A stretch of 64,000 nt of DNA from Pipra filicauda (taxonomy: Eukaryota > Chordata > Aves > Passeriformes > Pipridae): positions 2,451,501-2,515,500 of the forward strand of contig NW_024104520.1 of assembly GCF_003945595.2 (NCBI RefSeq). Direction: 5' to 3'. The notes below the pieces were generated by a model. That model did no database searches. It was not told where the DNA came from and saw nothing but the letters and a program-made list of their open reading frames with translations. Positions 25,776-37,888 of the stretch are shown in pieces. Position 1 is the first letter of the stretch. Each line of letters begins with the position of its first letter. A program made the translations under genes and the position numbers.

Positions 25776-25889
25776 CTGGAAGGGTAAATGAGCTCCCATA
25801 ACAGCAGAAGGGAGTTCAAAACAAACAAGCTCTGTTTTCTTGGTAAAAACTTCCGGTTTTATATCTGGGCATGTTTTATTTTCCTGAAG
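25776..25889 (-). CDS. candidate exon 1 of an unidentified - strand gene (best of the series)
   Basis: On the - strand, CCTACCCTTTTTCAG precedes 114 bases that end at CCAGgtgagt, a consensus donor. The length is a multiple of three. Only one frame is open, 38 codons in phase 0 at both ends. It begins LQENKTCPDIKPEVF and ends SAVMGAHLPFQ. The composition is protein-like, with charged, proline and cysteine residues. A second CAG six bases into the exon would make an in-frame alternative acceptor. The exon is numbered 1 only within this visible series; upstream exons are likely if the gene is real. Pseudo-exons of this size do occur in introns, so the call needs homology or RNA support. Confidence 0.42.
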
Positions 25890-27339
25890 CTGAAAAAGGG
25901 TAGGATTATGCCAGCAGGAGATCATAACGCTTGTGAAAATTTCAGGTTCTGAGGTCTGATTTATATTAGGTTTTATCTGGTGCCCATCTTCGGGAGGATA
26001 TTTCTAGTTTTGCTGGGTTTTAATATCTCCCAAAGAGCAAATGACAGATATGTTCTGTGTACTGAGCCATCCATCAGAAGTGCAGTGCTATTGGACTTGT
26101 AATAGTCTAGGGATATAAGTGAGGTAAATTTCCAGAGGGAGATAATATCTTTAATAAAATGATGGGGAAATAGATTTTTTTGAGGAAAAAAAACATACAA
26201 TGCTTTGGTCTCAGAGTGACTAACTACCTATTTCTGCTTCTTTCTCAAAATGCCAAGGATTTTATCATCTCTTCTCTTGCCGCTATTCTCCCTCACTAAC
26301 TATTCCGTTTTCCAAAATTGTCAGTTTATGTAATGAAATACAATTGAAAGTGTTTGTTCCAATGTACTTTGTTTGGAATTGTTTGGGTCTATTTTAGACT
26401 TCTGCTAAGAAATCATTCCTTTTTCCAGCTGTATCAGTTGGTCCAATAAACTATACTACTTCTCCCTAAGAAATCTGCTATTTAACCACACAGATTTGTA
26501 AGTGGTTGTTAGTCTGTGGTGGAGAAATTCATACCTCACTTGTATTTTTCACTGTACTGCAGCTAAGGCCCTTTGGGAATCTTCTGTACTCAACATGATG
26601 ACCTTACTTCAAAAGAATTAGTTAAACTAAAGATTCTATTTATTTTCTCATTAGTAAGTCTTTTAAGTTAAAGAAAATTCACCTACCTTAGGTTACACTT
26701 AGACAGTTTATGACATAGCCACCAAAAGGAATAGCAATGTACACAAGGCATCACTATTTAGTATGCAAAATCATTATCTCAGCCTTCAAGAACCTTGTTA
26801 ATATGTAACCTATCTATAGTTATGCAGATGAGGTAGTGCTCTTTGAGACATTGTTTTTTTATTATAAGAACTGTTTTTAAAATTTTGTGAAAAACACACT
26901 AATAAGTTGGTATAATTGAATATATGTGATGTTAACACAAAGAAAGATATGTGAGAGTCATTAAATATCCCGTGCACAAGTTAGAAGGATTACGGCTGTC
27001 TTTAAAAAGGCACTCATTGTTATAACTTATTTTTCATTCAAACATAAAAGACCATTTACTGGGCACTGATGCTAATGACTTTGAAATATCTCTTAGTCCA
27101 AACAGCAATATGCAAAGATAATCGTGTTTGTAATATTGGTTACTTGATATTTTTTATATTAATTAAAATTACTCAGAGGAAACCATTCTCTTAAAAGAAT
27201 TTATTTTACTATAACTTGCCAGGGAAATCGCTAACAGAAACATAAGCCAGTGCTAGGACTGACATGTAGTGATAGAGAAGCCTATGAACAGCCTCAGTGG
27301 CCTTAAGATGAAACAATACTTTCAGATGTGACAAATTAT

Positions 27340-27370
27340 GGTCAGTTCTCCAGAACTGGAGACCATGACC
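27340..27370. repeat. imperfect inverted repeat
   Basis: TCTCCAG and CTGGAGA pair around a 2-base centre, with outer GGTCA and TGACC arms. It could be a small hairpin or a two-sided protein-binding palindrome. There is no further context. Confidence 0.5.
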
Positions 27371-27433
27371 TGCCCTTATAGTGACATATGAATGAGATTA
27401 GAGAGGGAAGAACCCTTGATAGCCTTTTATTAC

Positions 27434-27501
27434 TCTTTGTAGCTTCATTCTGTGACAGCACAACAGGGAGAATAGCTTCCACAGAGTTTCTGCTTGCACT
27501 G
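27434..27501 (-). other. candidate 68-base - strand exon
   Basis: The acceptor CCTTGCTCCTCTTTACTTTAG is very strong on the - strand. The donor AAAGAgtaata is weak. Two frames are open. The one ending in phase 0 would join the 25776-25889 exon. Because the frame is ambiguous and the donor poor, this is only a lead. Confidence 0.2.
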
Positions 27502-28688
27502 CTAAAGTAAAGAGGAGCAAGGAGTCATCAGACCTTTCTGCTCCCAGCCTCTTGTACTGATGCAATTGAAAAGCACGTGACCTTCAAAGACAAAGAGGAC
27601 TGAAGCATAGAACTAGATTGCAAATACCATGAGACTGCAAACATTTAAAAATTGCATTATGTTAGGAAGGTATTCCAAAGGTAGGTGTAGCATTAATTGC
27701 AGCTGTATAAGCCATTAGAACAGCCAGGCTATCAAACAGGGACTGATTATATTTGTAATGTAGCTCTTTCGTGAATGTCTGAAAGTTATTTTTGAAACAC
27801 CATACTTTTTCAATAAAAAAGTTGCTTTGTCAGATAGTAGTTCTTTGAATAAATTTGAAGAAAATTACCTTGTTGTGGAAGTGCTGTTGCCTGAAGGAAA
27901 AATACGGTGATGGTCTTCATATAACAGGACAGTAGATATTTGCTTTGCTAACTTCTCTTGCTGCTTGAAGAAGCACTATAAAGATCTAATTAGAAGTCAA
28001 AAAGTCTTTGTCATTATAAAATCTGAACTGAGAAACCATCTGGGAAGAACACAGCATAGTCTAGGTTGGGGTGGCAAAGCATCTGTTCTGGAGTTCTGCC
28101 TGTGCACAGTGTGAATGGTTTGAAAACACTAGAAGGAATAAAACGATACTTTAGAGCTAAGCTTTGTATAAGTGCACCTAAATGTTCATGCAGAAAAAAA
28201 AATCAGTCTGTTTAAAGACTGTTATTCAACATCCCCTGGAACGCAAATAAAATCATGTTGTGCGTTGATTTCCATGTTCTTTCTTTTCTGTTAAAGCCTA
28301 TGGCTCAAACACCACCCTTTTGAAAAGAGCAATTGTACAAGTAACATCTTATTTGAATGTTTTAGAAAAAAAAGTAAAATATTAGCAAACTCATGATATT
28401 TTTGGTTAGAATAATATTTATGACACATTTAAGAGCATGGAAATGTCAGTCTTAGTAGTAAGACAATCCAACTATTTCTTTACCAAATACCACCACTGTT
28501 GCAATTAAAGGTTCTTTTAGATAGTGTGGCAGAGACTGCCACCCCATAGTGGCTCAGACTTTTGACATATTTATTGTTGCCAGGCATAGATTTCAGGCCT
28601 TCACAGATCTAAAGCAACCTTCTCACTCCTTGCCTCTCTAGTTGTGCAGCTGCTTTGTAGAGTCTGCTTTCTGCAAGTGCCATCTCAC

Positions 28689-28738
28689 TGTTCTGTAAGG
28701 CTTGTCTGTATGTACAAAGCAGATGTTTCTGGTTGCAT
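28689..28738 (-). other. candidate 50-base - strand exon
   Basis: The acceptor CTTCTCTCTATCTGTTAGTCTAG precedes 50 bases ending at AACAgtgaga. All three frames are open, so coding evidence is absent. It is noted only because the flanking 28.5-28.9 kb is more GC-balanced than its surroundings. Confidence 0.15.
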
Positions 28739-30266
28739 CTAGACTAACAGATAGAGAGAAGCCCATGCTACAAGATCCCAGACCCCATCCAGATCACAAA
28801 CCAGTTGAAGTGCAGCACTGCTCCCATGCAACCCATGTAGATTACTTTGGGAAGCAGACCATTAGGGGTGACCGATGGATTCTAGGTTTCATCTCATTAG
28901 AGCAGTAGATCATATCCTTTATCCTTTCAGCTTCTCCCATGTTTTGGAATCACAATTTACAATAACTTAGTTTTTCACTTAAACTTTTCTGTATTTTGGA
29001 TTATAATCCTTGATTGTGTAAAGCAGACAACCTCTTCTCTTTTAAAAAAGTGTCATAAAAATTTTGTTCAGTCAGCCTTAGTGTTGCTTTCTATGCCCTT
29101 GCTACTACTTTAATCTTATTGCACTCCCAGGATGAGAGCTCCTAGCTTTGTAAAAAGGGGTTAAATGTTGTTTCACATGTCAAGTTACAAGTTCACATGC
29201 TTTCTAATCTATTACGGAAAAGTATTGTGCTCCCGTTTGACAGCAGATTTCCTGTCAGAAGCCTATGACAGTCAATAGGCTGAGAAATATTGCTTCCCAG
29301 GAAAATAAAAAAAAACAAAGACCAGCTTTGTCACAGTATTTATTGAGTTCACCAGAAAGGCAACTGGGTGAAACTAAAGGACCAGTGCATCCAGGAGGGA
29401 TCAGCTTAGGGTGCTTGTTTTAGTAGATCTTTCTTTTATGCTTTTTTTTTTGTTGTTTTAGTGTGCAATATTATTATGAACAGCATAATATCTGCAACTC
29501 CTATTAGCATATAATTGACTGCTTTTTCTTCATTATCTAAGCAGAGTTCCTATCACTGTAGAGAATAACTAACTTTGGTACTCTACATATGCTGTACAAG
29601 AGCATATGTCATAGAAAATTAGGAACTCTAAAAAATGAGGTGACTGACTCCTTTTCTGGAAAATTCTCTTTCAACATCCTCGAGTATGAAGACTGCCAAT
29701 AGTCTCTCCTTTCTCTTGACACGACCTGAACAAGAGTTGGAGAAATTTATTGTCTCTGTTGAACTTGTCCTCTGCTGTGCTGTCAAGAGGGATATAATAT
29801 CACTGTTTGTGGATTGGGGTGTAACCCAAGGTGAAGTGGATTATACCTTATAAAAGGTTTCTGCTATATACAGATCTCCCTTGTGCACTGATTCAAGTTG
29901 AAAGAATTCCTTCAGCAATCTATTTCTCCTGACTTAACATATTTCTTAATTTGTTCTGGGCAGTGTTTAGGTTCTGCTGTGTGTTTATATCTATTACAAA
30001 TTCCTTCTATAAATAACACTGAGACTCTCTTCTCAGGCTAGTGTAGTTATCTTGTGATGAAGCAGTTATCTCTTTCATCACAAACAGGGCACAAAGTAGT
30101 GTCTATGACACTGGTAATTGAACTGGATAAGGAGGAAAATGTTATCTAATTAATTCTCAGGTGAAATACAGAGTTCAAAGAATTACCAGTATAGTAGTTA
30201 AAAAGACCAAGAGCAAGCTAAATCACGACTATAATTTAAAATTGATCCTTAATGAACAAAATATTT

Positions 30267-30946
30267 CATAGAATCATAGAATATACTGAGTTGGAAGGGA
30301 CCCTTAGGGATCATTGAATCCAACTCCTGGTCCTGCGCAGGACACCTCAAGAATCCCGCCATACACCTTAAAGCATTGTCCAAATGCTTTTTGAACTCTC
30401 TCAGGCTTGGTGATGACCACTTTCACTGGGAACCTATTACAGCACCCAACCACCCTCTGAGTGAAAAACCTTTTCCTGATATTTAACCTAAACCTCCCCT
30501 GACTCAGGTTCTTGACATTACTTTGAGTCCTCTCAGTGGTCAAGAGAGTGAAGAGATCAGTACCTGTCCCTCTATTTCCCCTTGTGAGGATGTTGAAGAC
30601 CACAATGAGGTTTCTCCTGTCTCCTCCAGGCTGAACAGACCAAGTGACCTCAACCACTACTCATATGGCTTCACCTCAAGGCCCTTCAACATCTTCATTG
30701 TCCTCCTTCAGATGCTTTCTAATAGCTTAAAGTCTTTTTTATACTATGGTACCTGTCCCAGGTGCAAAATCTGGCATTTACCCTTGTTAAAATTCATATG
30801 GTTCATGATTGCCCATCTCTCGAAGGAGTCAACAGCTCCTCCCAATTTGGTGTCATTGGCAAACTTGCTTAGTATTCCTTCGAGTCCTGTGTTCAGATCA
30901 TTAATGAAGATGTCGAAGAAAACTGGGCAGAGGATGGAACCCTATT
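30267..30946 (-). mobile_element. CR1 LINE copy, inverted, with partial RT
   Basis: Read on the - strand this is a 5'-truncated CR1. The + strand begins with the reverse complement of the CR1 3' end (CATAGAATCATAGAATATAC, then GAGTTGGAAGGGACC). It passes through the non-coding 3' region and finishes in reverse-transcriptase coding remnants. On the - strand these read SILCPVFFDIFINDL followed by an LSKFAND-like segment, corresponding to the family's LFNIFINDLD and FADDTK motifs. In the second motif the first catalytic aspartate appears as asparagine. The octamer tail is reduced to two imperfect units. The + strand frame of 144 codons over 30523-30957 is an antisense shadow. Confidence 0.9.
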
Positions 30947-31760
30947 TCCTAAGATAACATTTAAAGCCAGCTGCAGATAGGAGAATACAAGTGGTAACAT
31001 TTATATTCAAATGATTTTTTTAAAATTTTTACTAATATTTTGGAAATTATATTGTACTCATAAATATAGAATAGATAAAATAAATCTTTCCAGAACTAAT
31101 GTGCTTTAGGGTTGATGGATTGGCAACAATTAATACTCAAACGCACTGTAATAAAATGTTCATGAAGTTTATGATTTGCCATTCTCATCAACTAATTAAA
31201 AACATCTTCAGGGTTGGATGTGCAATAAATGGCTTGAAGAGAAAGACACATTTTCTTCCCTTGAATATTACAATGATTGTTGACTTGTGGCACTTTAATT
31301 CATGCTACAGAAAAGAGTAGTAACAGTATAAAAAGGGCTATACATTATAGTGTGAAGTCTGTGCATATTAGGCAATCTAGCTGTAAATTAAATTTATATG
31401 TTGAGATATAATTACTGTGCTGAAATATACTTCTAAAGTGGAGTACATGTAAAACTGCTTGGTGTCACTGGCTAGTAATAAAAAGTGAGAGCTTATTTTG
31501 CTTCCTCTCAGCAAAGCTGAGAGACTACAACTCATTATCTTTCCCATTTATGTGGTAGATTAATGAACTCAGAGATTTCCTATCCATAGAGCTTTGATCA
31601 CGTCTTTGGGAACTATTTTCTGTGGAGACACTTGCCAAGTAAAAGAACTATTTTCAGAGGAAAATTTCTGGTGATCTTTAGAGTAAATAAAGAGAAAGAC
31701 AGAACAGAAGAATAAGATCTGAGTAAGTCAACATATATGTTAGTTCATCTTATCACTATT
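30947..31760. other. AT-rich unique DNA, no gene seen
   Basis: The stretch separates two inverted CR1 copies. Only short reading frames are present and nothing recognisable was found. Confidence 0.4.
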
Positions 31761-32145
31761 CATAGAATAGAATCAATCACAGAATGACCTGGGTTGGAAG
31801 GGACATTAAAAATCATCTGGTTCCAACCCCCCTACCAGGGACAGGGGCACCTTCCACTACACCAGGTTGCTCAAAGCTCCATCCAACCTGGCCTTCCAGG
31901 GATGGGGCAACCACAACTTCTCTGGGCAACCCATTCTAAACTCATCACCACCACCATAGTAAAGAATTTCTTCCTAATATCTAATCTAACCCTACTCTCT
32001 TTCAGTTTGAATCATTTCCTTTTGTCTTGTCATTATATGCTTTTGTAAATAATCTCTCCATCTTTCTTGTGGGGTCCCTTCAGGAGTTCTAAAAATTATA
32101 ATCTCCTATTTTCAGAAGGTCATAGAAGCTTTCCTTTTACCCCTG
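31761..32145 (-). mobile_element. CR1 LINE 3' end, inverted
   Basis: The + strand shows the reverse complement of the CR1 3' end: CACAGAATGACCTGGGTTGG, then CACCTTCCACTACACCAGGT, AGCTCCATCCAACCTGGCCT and GTAAAGAATTTCTTCCTAAT. Similarity decays towards 32145. No coding portion is included. The + strand frame at 31794-32048 is a shadow. Confidence 0.88.
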
Positions 32146-33229
32146 TGTTAGGGAAAACATGTTTCAAGCAGACATCTGATGTACTTGTTACACAGTCCAT
32201 TTTATACATCCAATTTTTTTTTTCTGCTGTGGGAGGAATGGAGAACAGGCACATATATAAAATGCATAGTAAATTAGGGATTACAACCCATAACCTCGCC
32301 GTGCAAAATAAGGTGTGATGTCATATCCGTAAATGTTTGGGCGGTACTGAATTATCACTGCTCATACTTTCCATGCTAATGAAAACAGGCAGAGGATGTA
32401 ATTAAGGTCTAAGGACAATAAATTATGCTGCTGGTAAACATAAAAAGATAGGCAATTCAAAAGACTTATTGATCAGGTTTAATGTATGTATTTTGATGAA
32501 GATAAACTTAGATAGTAATGCCTTTGAGTTAATCTTTCATTCTAATTTTAATAATACCCCAAAAAAAAAAATCTTTAACCTGAACTAGTCCACTAGTTGC
32601 AAAAGTAGTGGGAGTATAAAAAGGATTATAAAGCCAAAATATCCTTCTGGAGAGATTACCATATTGCTGAAAAGGCCATTTAAAAAAAAAAAAAGAGATA
32701 AAAGGGGAAATGAATCAGAACTCTAAAGTAAAGTCTATAGGCTTGTTTCAATTCTTAGATTTTTGAACTCAGAAAGAAACTAATTATCTTCAAACAGTGG
32801 GAAAGGCATTAAACAAGTTAAAAGATTTCAAGGATAAGGAGATGTATAAACATACAGGGAGAATATCAACTTTATATCATCTTAATATAAAAAAATAGTG
32901 AGGGAGAAAGAATTAACGTGACTGAATACTAAGGATCTTTCTTGATGAGTAGCACAATGTGAACTATTAGGAATCAGCCCTTATTAAACTACCCTAGAAA
33001 AATGTTCAAGAGAGAAAAGTTGTTTACTAGAATAGAAATGAATAAATGTTGAATGACGGTAACTGGCACTGATGACCACTGTATTCTTATACTTTGTGAT
33101 AATGCTTTTGGTCATGTAATTACATTTACATTAAATATTCTATTCACCCTGGGACAAAACGATATTTCAAACCACTATAGTTTTGCTTGAGAAAGGACTG
33201 CAGGATAAATCTTAATAAAGTATATAAAA

Positions 33230-33265
<36 letters not shown>

Positions 33266-33266
33266 A
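33230..33266. repeat. (TA)n(TG)13 microsatellite
   Basis: Five TA units are followed by thirteen uninterrupted TG units. It is a typical polymorphic dinucleotide repeat. Confidence 0.9.
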
Positions 33267-34006
33267 GATCCTGTATGTCAGGGCTCTCAATGGTTCACTG
33301 TTGGTTCACAATACTAAATATCTTTGTAAAAGACCCATACTGCCTTAAAAGAGATGGTAAAGCCTCCTTCTTTTACCTGTCTAGAAATAGAAGTCTCAAG
33401 TTTTTGGAACAAGTAGCAGGTGAACAGAGACTTAATCAAAAAGAAACACTGCATGAATAAAAATTACTGTTGGTTATTTAGACATCTGTGTTGGGAAATA
33501 GCTTTACCTACTTGGATGCCAATTTTTAGAATGTGTTCTGAGCCTTGATATGCACAGTCCTTCTACAAAAATAAAGAACAGGTTCCAGACCATGAAAGTT
33601 CCAGAAACACTTATCTATTCTAGGTTCCATTAACTGAAAATTTCCAAACAAAACCAAGTTTGGTCAGAACAGGTCAGATTCATTCCAAAAGGAATGTGAC
33701 TGAAAAGTTGCAACTTGGAGGAAAGGCAAGTTTGACATGATAGTACTGAATTTACCACCTCTGTTTGCTTTACAGTTTGCATCTTGAAATTATATCTATA
33801 ATTGAATTTTAAAAGAACCCCATCTATTTCCCTTCCTTCCTGCTCCACAAAACTCTGTCAGACTTAAAGCTGTGACTTGGATGAAACTAATGCAGTAACA
33901 CCTTCATATGTTTATAAATAATCTGAAAAAGTTGTGCTGATAAATGATCTTGCAACTTGATCATACAAACTATTAACTCATTTCTCAGTTGCCTTTGTCA
34001 GACTCT

Positions 34007-34405
34007 TCAGTGACAGATCAGGGTACTGCATAACCTGAAGAATGGAGAAGTTCTTTCTGTTGCCATCCTCTTTGGAAGACCACCTACAAGTGTGCTTACA
34101 ACACTGTAGACAGTATTGCAGCTGATTCTTCTTCCTCTGCCCTTCAGGGGAACCACTTCTGGAGGGATGGAATCCCACTTTTGTCCACCAGAAGCAGAAA
34201 CAGAGTTTTCAGTCAGGAAGCACCACTTGCATTTGTCTTTGTTAAACTGATGTACAGGCTTTGAGACATGCATCCTGTTTTTAACAGTTATGTTAAAAAC
34301 TATCTCTGTCTCTTTGTTTTGATACTGATAGTTCTTTTCACGCAGGATCATTCTTGTAATCTGGAACATTCCTGACAGAGGGCAATGGTGCAAAACAATT
34401 TTCAT
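34007..34405 (-). other. 132-codon open frame, unrecognised
   Basis: This is the longest open frame in the window that I cannot attribute to a repeat. It starts with ATG at 34405 on the - strand and includes segments such as KNYQYQNKETEIVFNITVKN and KCKWCFLTEN. A good splice acceptor (CCATTGCCCTCTGTCAG at about 34372) and possible donors (gttgtaagc near 34106) lie inside it, so it could be an exon of about 270 bases or a small pseudogene. No signal peptide, membrane segment or known motif is apparent. Chance is possible, but the length exceeds what its AT-rich surroundings usually give. Confidence 0.25.
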
Positions 34406-35357
34406 AAAGTTAGTGTGTTACTGGGCACAGAGACAGGGAACTGGGATCTGCACTGTGGAGATCACTGGTGAAAACCTGCAGGATGAGAAAGGGCCAGCAA
34501 GGATGGGCAATGGGAGCCGTTACTGTGCATCTGCTAGACAAGATCAACTTTTGCTTCTGTAGTCTAAGTTATCTGCTAATTACAATGTTCTCTGAAAATT
34601 AGCTTTAGCATTTTAAACTAATGGAGCTAACTGTACAGGCTTATCATAGTGTTTGTGGATCACAAGTCCCAAATTTTCTTCTTATTATCAGCCCAGAGTA
34701 CCAGACAATTGGTACACACAAAATCAATGCTAACTCTGCCAATCCTGCAGAAGGTCCTATCATGGTACTGTTAGGTCTATAGATAGGGAAGGAAGCCAGA
34801 GGACTGTGGACACAATTGGTTAGTCACAATCCCAGGATCTGAAGTTCTTCTACTATGTATAGTCCAGTACAGGTTCTAGTCTGCAATCAAGTTAGAGAAA
34901 TCTGACAACTGCTGTAACCTCCATGCTTGATTTTGAATCCCTATAGAGGCTTATGCTACTGAAAGCTCATCTTCCTGGAACTCTACAACTCCTTGGTTCT
35001 CTTTCTGAGCAATGTTTGAGTAAGGAGGACTGCTTTTCTTAACAGCCAGTTTCTTCAGTGGTCTTCTGACAAGAACTGACTTTGGTTTTCAAATCCATAT
35101 CATAATGAAAAGCCTCTTCAAGCGGTTTACTTTAAGATCTATAAATAAAATTCCTTTTCTGCGTTGGAACAACCACAAAATAATGGTAATTAACAAATGG
35201 CAATGGTAAAAGATTGCAATGTTGATCACTGTATATCGAGTGCATCACTTGAGCACTTGTTAGTATCAGTGATGATCATAGGCAAAAGTAACTAATTTAA
35301 TGACTCTACAAGAAAATAATTTTTAAGTAGGACAAGACTAAAATAAGAACTAGAGAG

Positions 35358-35386
35358 TTTTTTGGGTTTTTTTGGGTTTTTTTTTT
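35358..35386. repeat. T-rich run with spaced GGG triplets
   Basis: Runs of six to ten T are interrupted twice by GGG with seven-base spacing. This is low-complexity sequence. Confidence 0.7.
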
Positions 35387-36517
35387 AATGTTTACAAAAA
35401 TAACTTTTAACTGAAAAAGATTCCTTAGTATCTGCTGAACAAGATGAGATGAAAAATTATGAATGCTGTAAATTGGACATTCTGAATGCAACTAATTTAA
35501 CGAGACCATTAGTCAGACTGGAATTGAATACAACATTATTACATTGCTCTATCATAAATATGGTTGATTTAAAAATTCAATTTTCTTGAAGGCTGGACAG
35601 AAATGTAAATTAGACTACTTGTCCTCCATTGCAATTTGTTTTGTTAATAATAATAATACATATTTACATAAGAAATGAAGATGTAGCATGCAGACTATTA
35701 TATACTTTTCTTATTAATTTCAAATCGGTACATGAATCAAAAGCCAATTAATATAATATTCAGTAACATAATATCCAATGTAATATTTTAACATGAATTG
35801 GAAAGCCAGTATTATGTAACATAGTGTAATATGATTGTTCTCACTGACTTCATGAGAAGAATTGTCTACATATATGTATTTTTTAAAATAGTCTTTAACT
35901 GTATTGTGATTGAACTCTTACTGACCAGGGAAGAATTGCATTATTGGATGCCTCACTTCAATTGTTAAGTCAAACCACTACTATCTCTGTATACCTAACA
36001 CTTGCATTATCATGTGATAGTCTAGAATATCAATTCTGGAGTTCACAGAAACTGTGCTGTTTAGAGGCAGCAAAGCAAAAAGGGTTAGAAAATCAGGGAC
36101 ATATTTCAATCCTCACTGACTTAAAGTATTTCCTCTTAAACCTATTTAATTTTTGCAATTTATACAAAAGTTATTTACTTTTTAAGTAGTAAAAGGAATG
36201 AAGAAATATTTCTCTCTAGCTAACACACATCTGCATTCCCCTACTTCTCTGATGCAATTCCAGGCTTTCCTGATCTGCTGCTGATAGAAATTACTAGCTA
36301 GTTCTTCACTCCTTCTTGAGGAATTCTCTGAAATTCAATCTTAACAGCCTTAAAGGACTATGGAGTTTACTGAAAAAAATGTTATGAAATTTTAAAATCT
36401 GGATGTGCTGGCCTAAAAATCTGCGTACATACAAAATATTTTCTTTTCCTTTCGACCATTCTTTTGCCAAAACAAACAAGAAATAATCTTTTTCCAGTAG
36501 GATTTGGTTGTCCTTAC

Positions 36518-36568
36518 CTCAGCCACACTATTTTCTTCAATTAGGATCATACCTGTTGTCCTATTAGG
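36518..36568 (-). other. candidate 51-base - strand exon
   Basis: The donor GAGgtaagg is strong. Only phase 0 is open (PNRTTGMILIEENSVAE). The acceptor (GAATTGTCTGAGTAG) has a poor pyrimidine tract, so the call is weak. Both ends are phase 0, as for the best candidate at 25776-25889. Confidence 0.2.
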
Positions 36569-36729
36569 CTACTCAGACAATTCAAAATCATTCCTATGGA
36601 TCTAAGACCGACATGTGCTTCCCTCACAATTAAAGTGCTCATATAAGGGACCTTTTACTAGTTGATACAATTTACTATTAGTCAATCAATTTCTTTTGAC
36701 TTTTCAAAATTTGTCTGAAAGATATTTAA

Positions 36730-37033
36730 TGTTGGGGGAGAGTGGTGGAGTCTCATTTTTTGTCAGTCTATTTTGTTATGTGGGTGGAGTGTCCTCCATC
36801 TGGTCTTTGTCCCAGCAGCCATGCAGTGTGTAAAACACCTTCTCTTTTTGTATACTTTTGTTATTAATACTGGTGCTGTCACTGTGCGTTTCTTATTCCA
36901 TTGCTTTTTGCTTTCAGTAAATTGTTATCTCAACCCACAGTCTCTGCCTTTGTCTCTCTCTTGCTGGAGGAGGCAGGGAGAAATGAAGTGGCTTATTTGG
37001 AGTTTATTTTCTAGCTGATGTTAAACCACCACA
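36730..37033 (+). mobile_element. 3' half of a bird ERV LTR
   Basis: CAGTAAATTGTTATCTCAAC continuing CCACAGTCTCTGCC, followed by a GGAGG-rich stretch and the terminal TTAAACCACCACA, matches the 3' half of the same common bird LTR family whose 5' half lies at 4725-5060. LTRs of this family end TTAAACCACGACA-like, so the element's end is placed at 37033. No internal viral genes are attached. Confidence 0.7.
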
Positions 37034-37888
37034 AAAACCAAGATGAAAAATAGTTTCAGGATTGGAATGTTCAGCTTTTTCACTGAAAGTAATCTTTTTG
37101 AGTCCAGTGGTAACTCATTATGTATAAATTTTAATGTCTGTGTCAATATTGGAGCTAGGGTTATGACTACATGCACAAGTTACAGCATTGTGAACTAGAA
37201 TGCAGGGTAATAGTGCATATTCATTTCCTTGAAATATTTGTTCACAGGTATAAATGTGTTTGCCACAGCTGTACCTGGGTTATAAACTGTCATTTAACAT
37301 GGGCTAGAAACATAAATGGTTAATGTTGATATGACAATACATACTGAAGAATCAGCCTTACAGTTCTCTACTGAAAATGCGTGACATTGAATGTCATGTC
37401 AGCAGCACTTAAAAAATAACAAAAGTATTCAGTGAGTTTCTTGAAAAAAATTCACCAGAATTATCAGTAAAATATGTATGTGTGAGTATTTGAGGGGGCT
37501 TTTTCATAGAAAAGGTTTCTAAAGTTACAACCCAAATAATGAAAAGATCATTTTTTTTTGTTCTTTTTAAGAGCTAAAGAAAAGAATTCTACACTTCCAG
37601 AAATGTTCTTTCAAACTCAAAACCTGGCCGAAACCTACATGTTCAACAAAGTTTCCCCTTACAGTAAAACAAAGCTTTCTAACACAGACTCTACTCAAAC
37701 AAAAGGTTGTTTAATCTCTGCCAGTTTCTCAAGGGAAAAGACAGTTTCAGCAGTGAGTCTTCTCAAGCTCGTTTTTGAAGAAACTTTAGTTTTTGGAAAA
37801 AAAAAAAGAGAAAACCAAGAAGGTTCACAGAATTTCTGGAAGGAAAGCATCCCTGACAACTCAGACCTAATACAGGTGGAATATAGAT
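37034..37888. other. unique DNA, no gene seen
   Basis: A 125-codon + strand frame begins at 37558, but its last 15 or so codons run into CR1 sequence and it has no recognisable domain. It is treated as chance. Confidence 0.35.

Larger units (their letters stand above)
12141..30266. other. long AT-rich unique interval; possible introns of a - strand gene
   Basis: Eighteen kilobases with almost no recognisable transposable elements. It holds microsatellites, a hairpin at 18303-18348 and the candidate - strand exons listed individually. Other reading frames here are short and have no recognisable domains. If the exon series is real, most of this is intronic. Confidence 0.35.
32146..36729. other. 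AT-rich unique DNA, no confident gene
   Basis: It contains an A-rich run near 32565, a TA/TG microsatellite, a T/G-rich run at 35358-35386 and one unusually long - strand frame at 34007-34405, all listed separately. Otherwise I see nothing. Confidence 0.35.

Noticed and set aside
30523..30957. 144-codon + strand open frame
   Set aside because: It is antisense to the inverted CR1 copy at 30267-30946.
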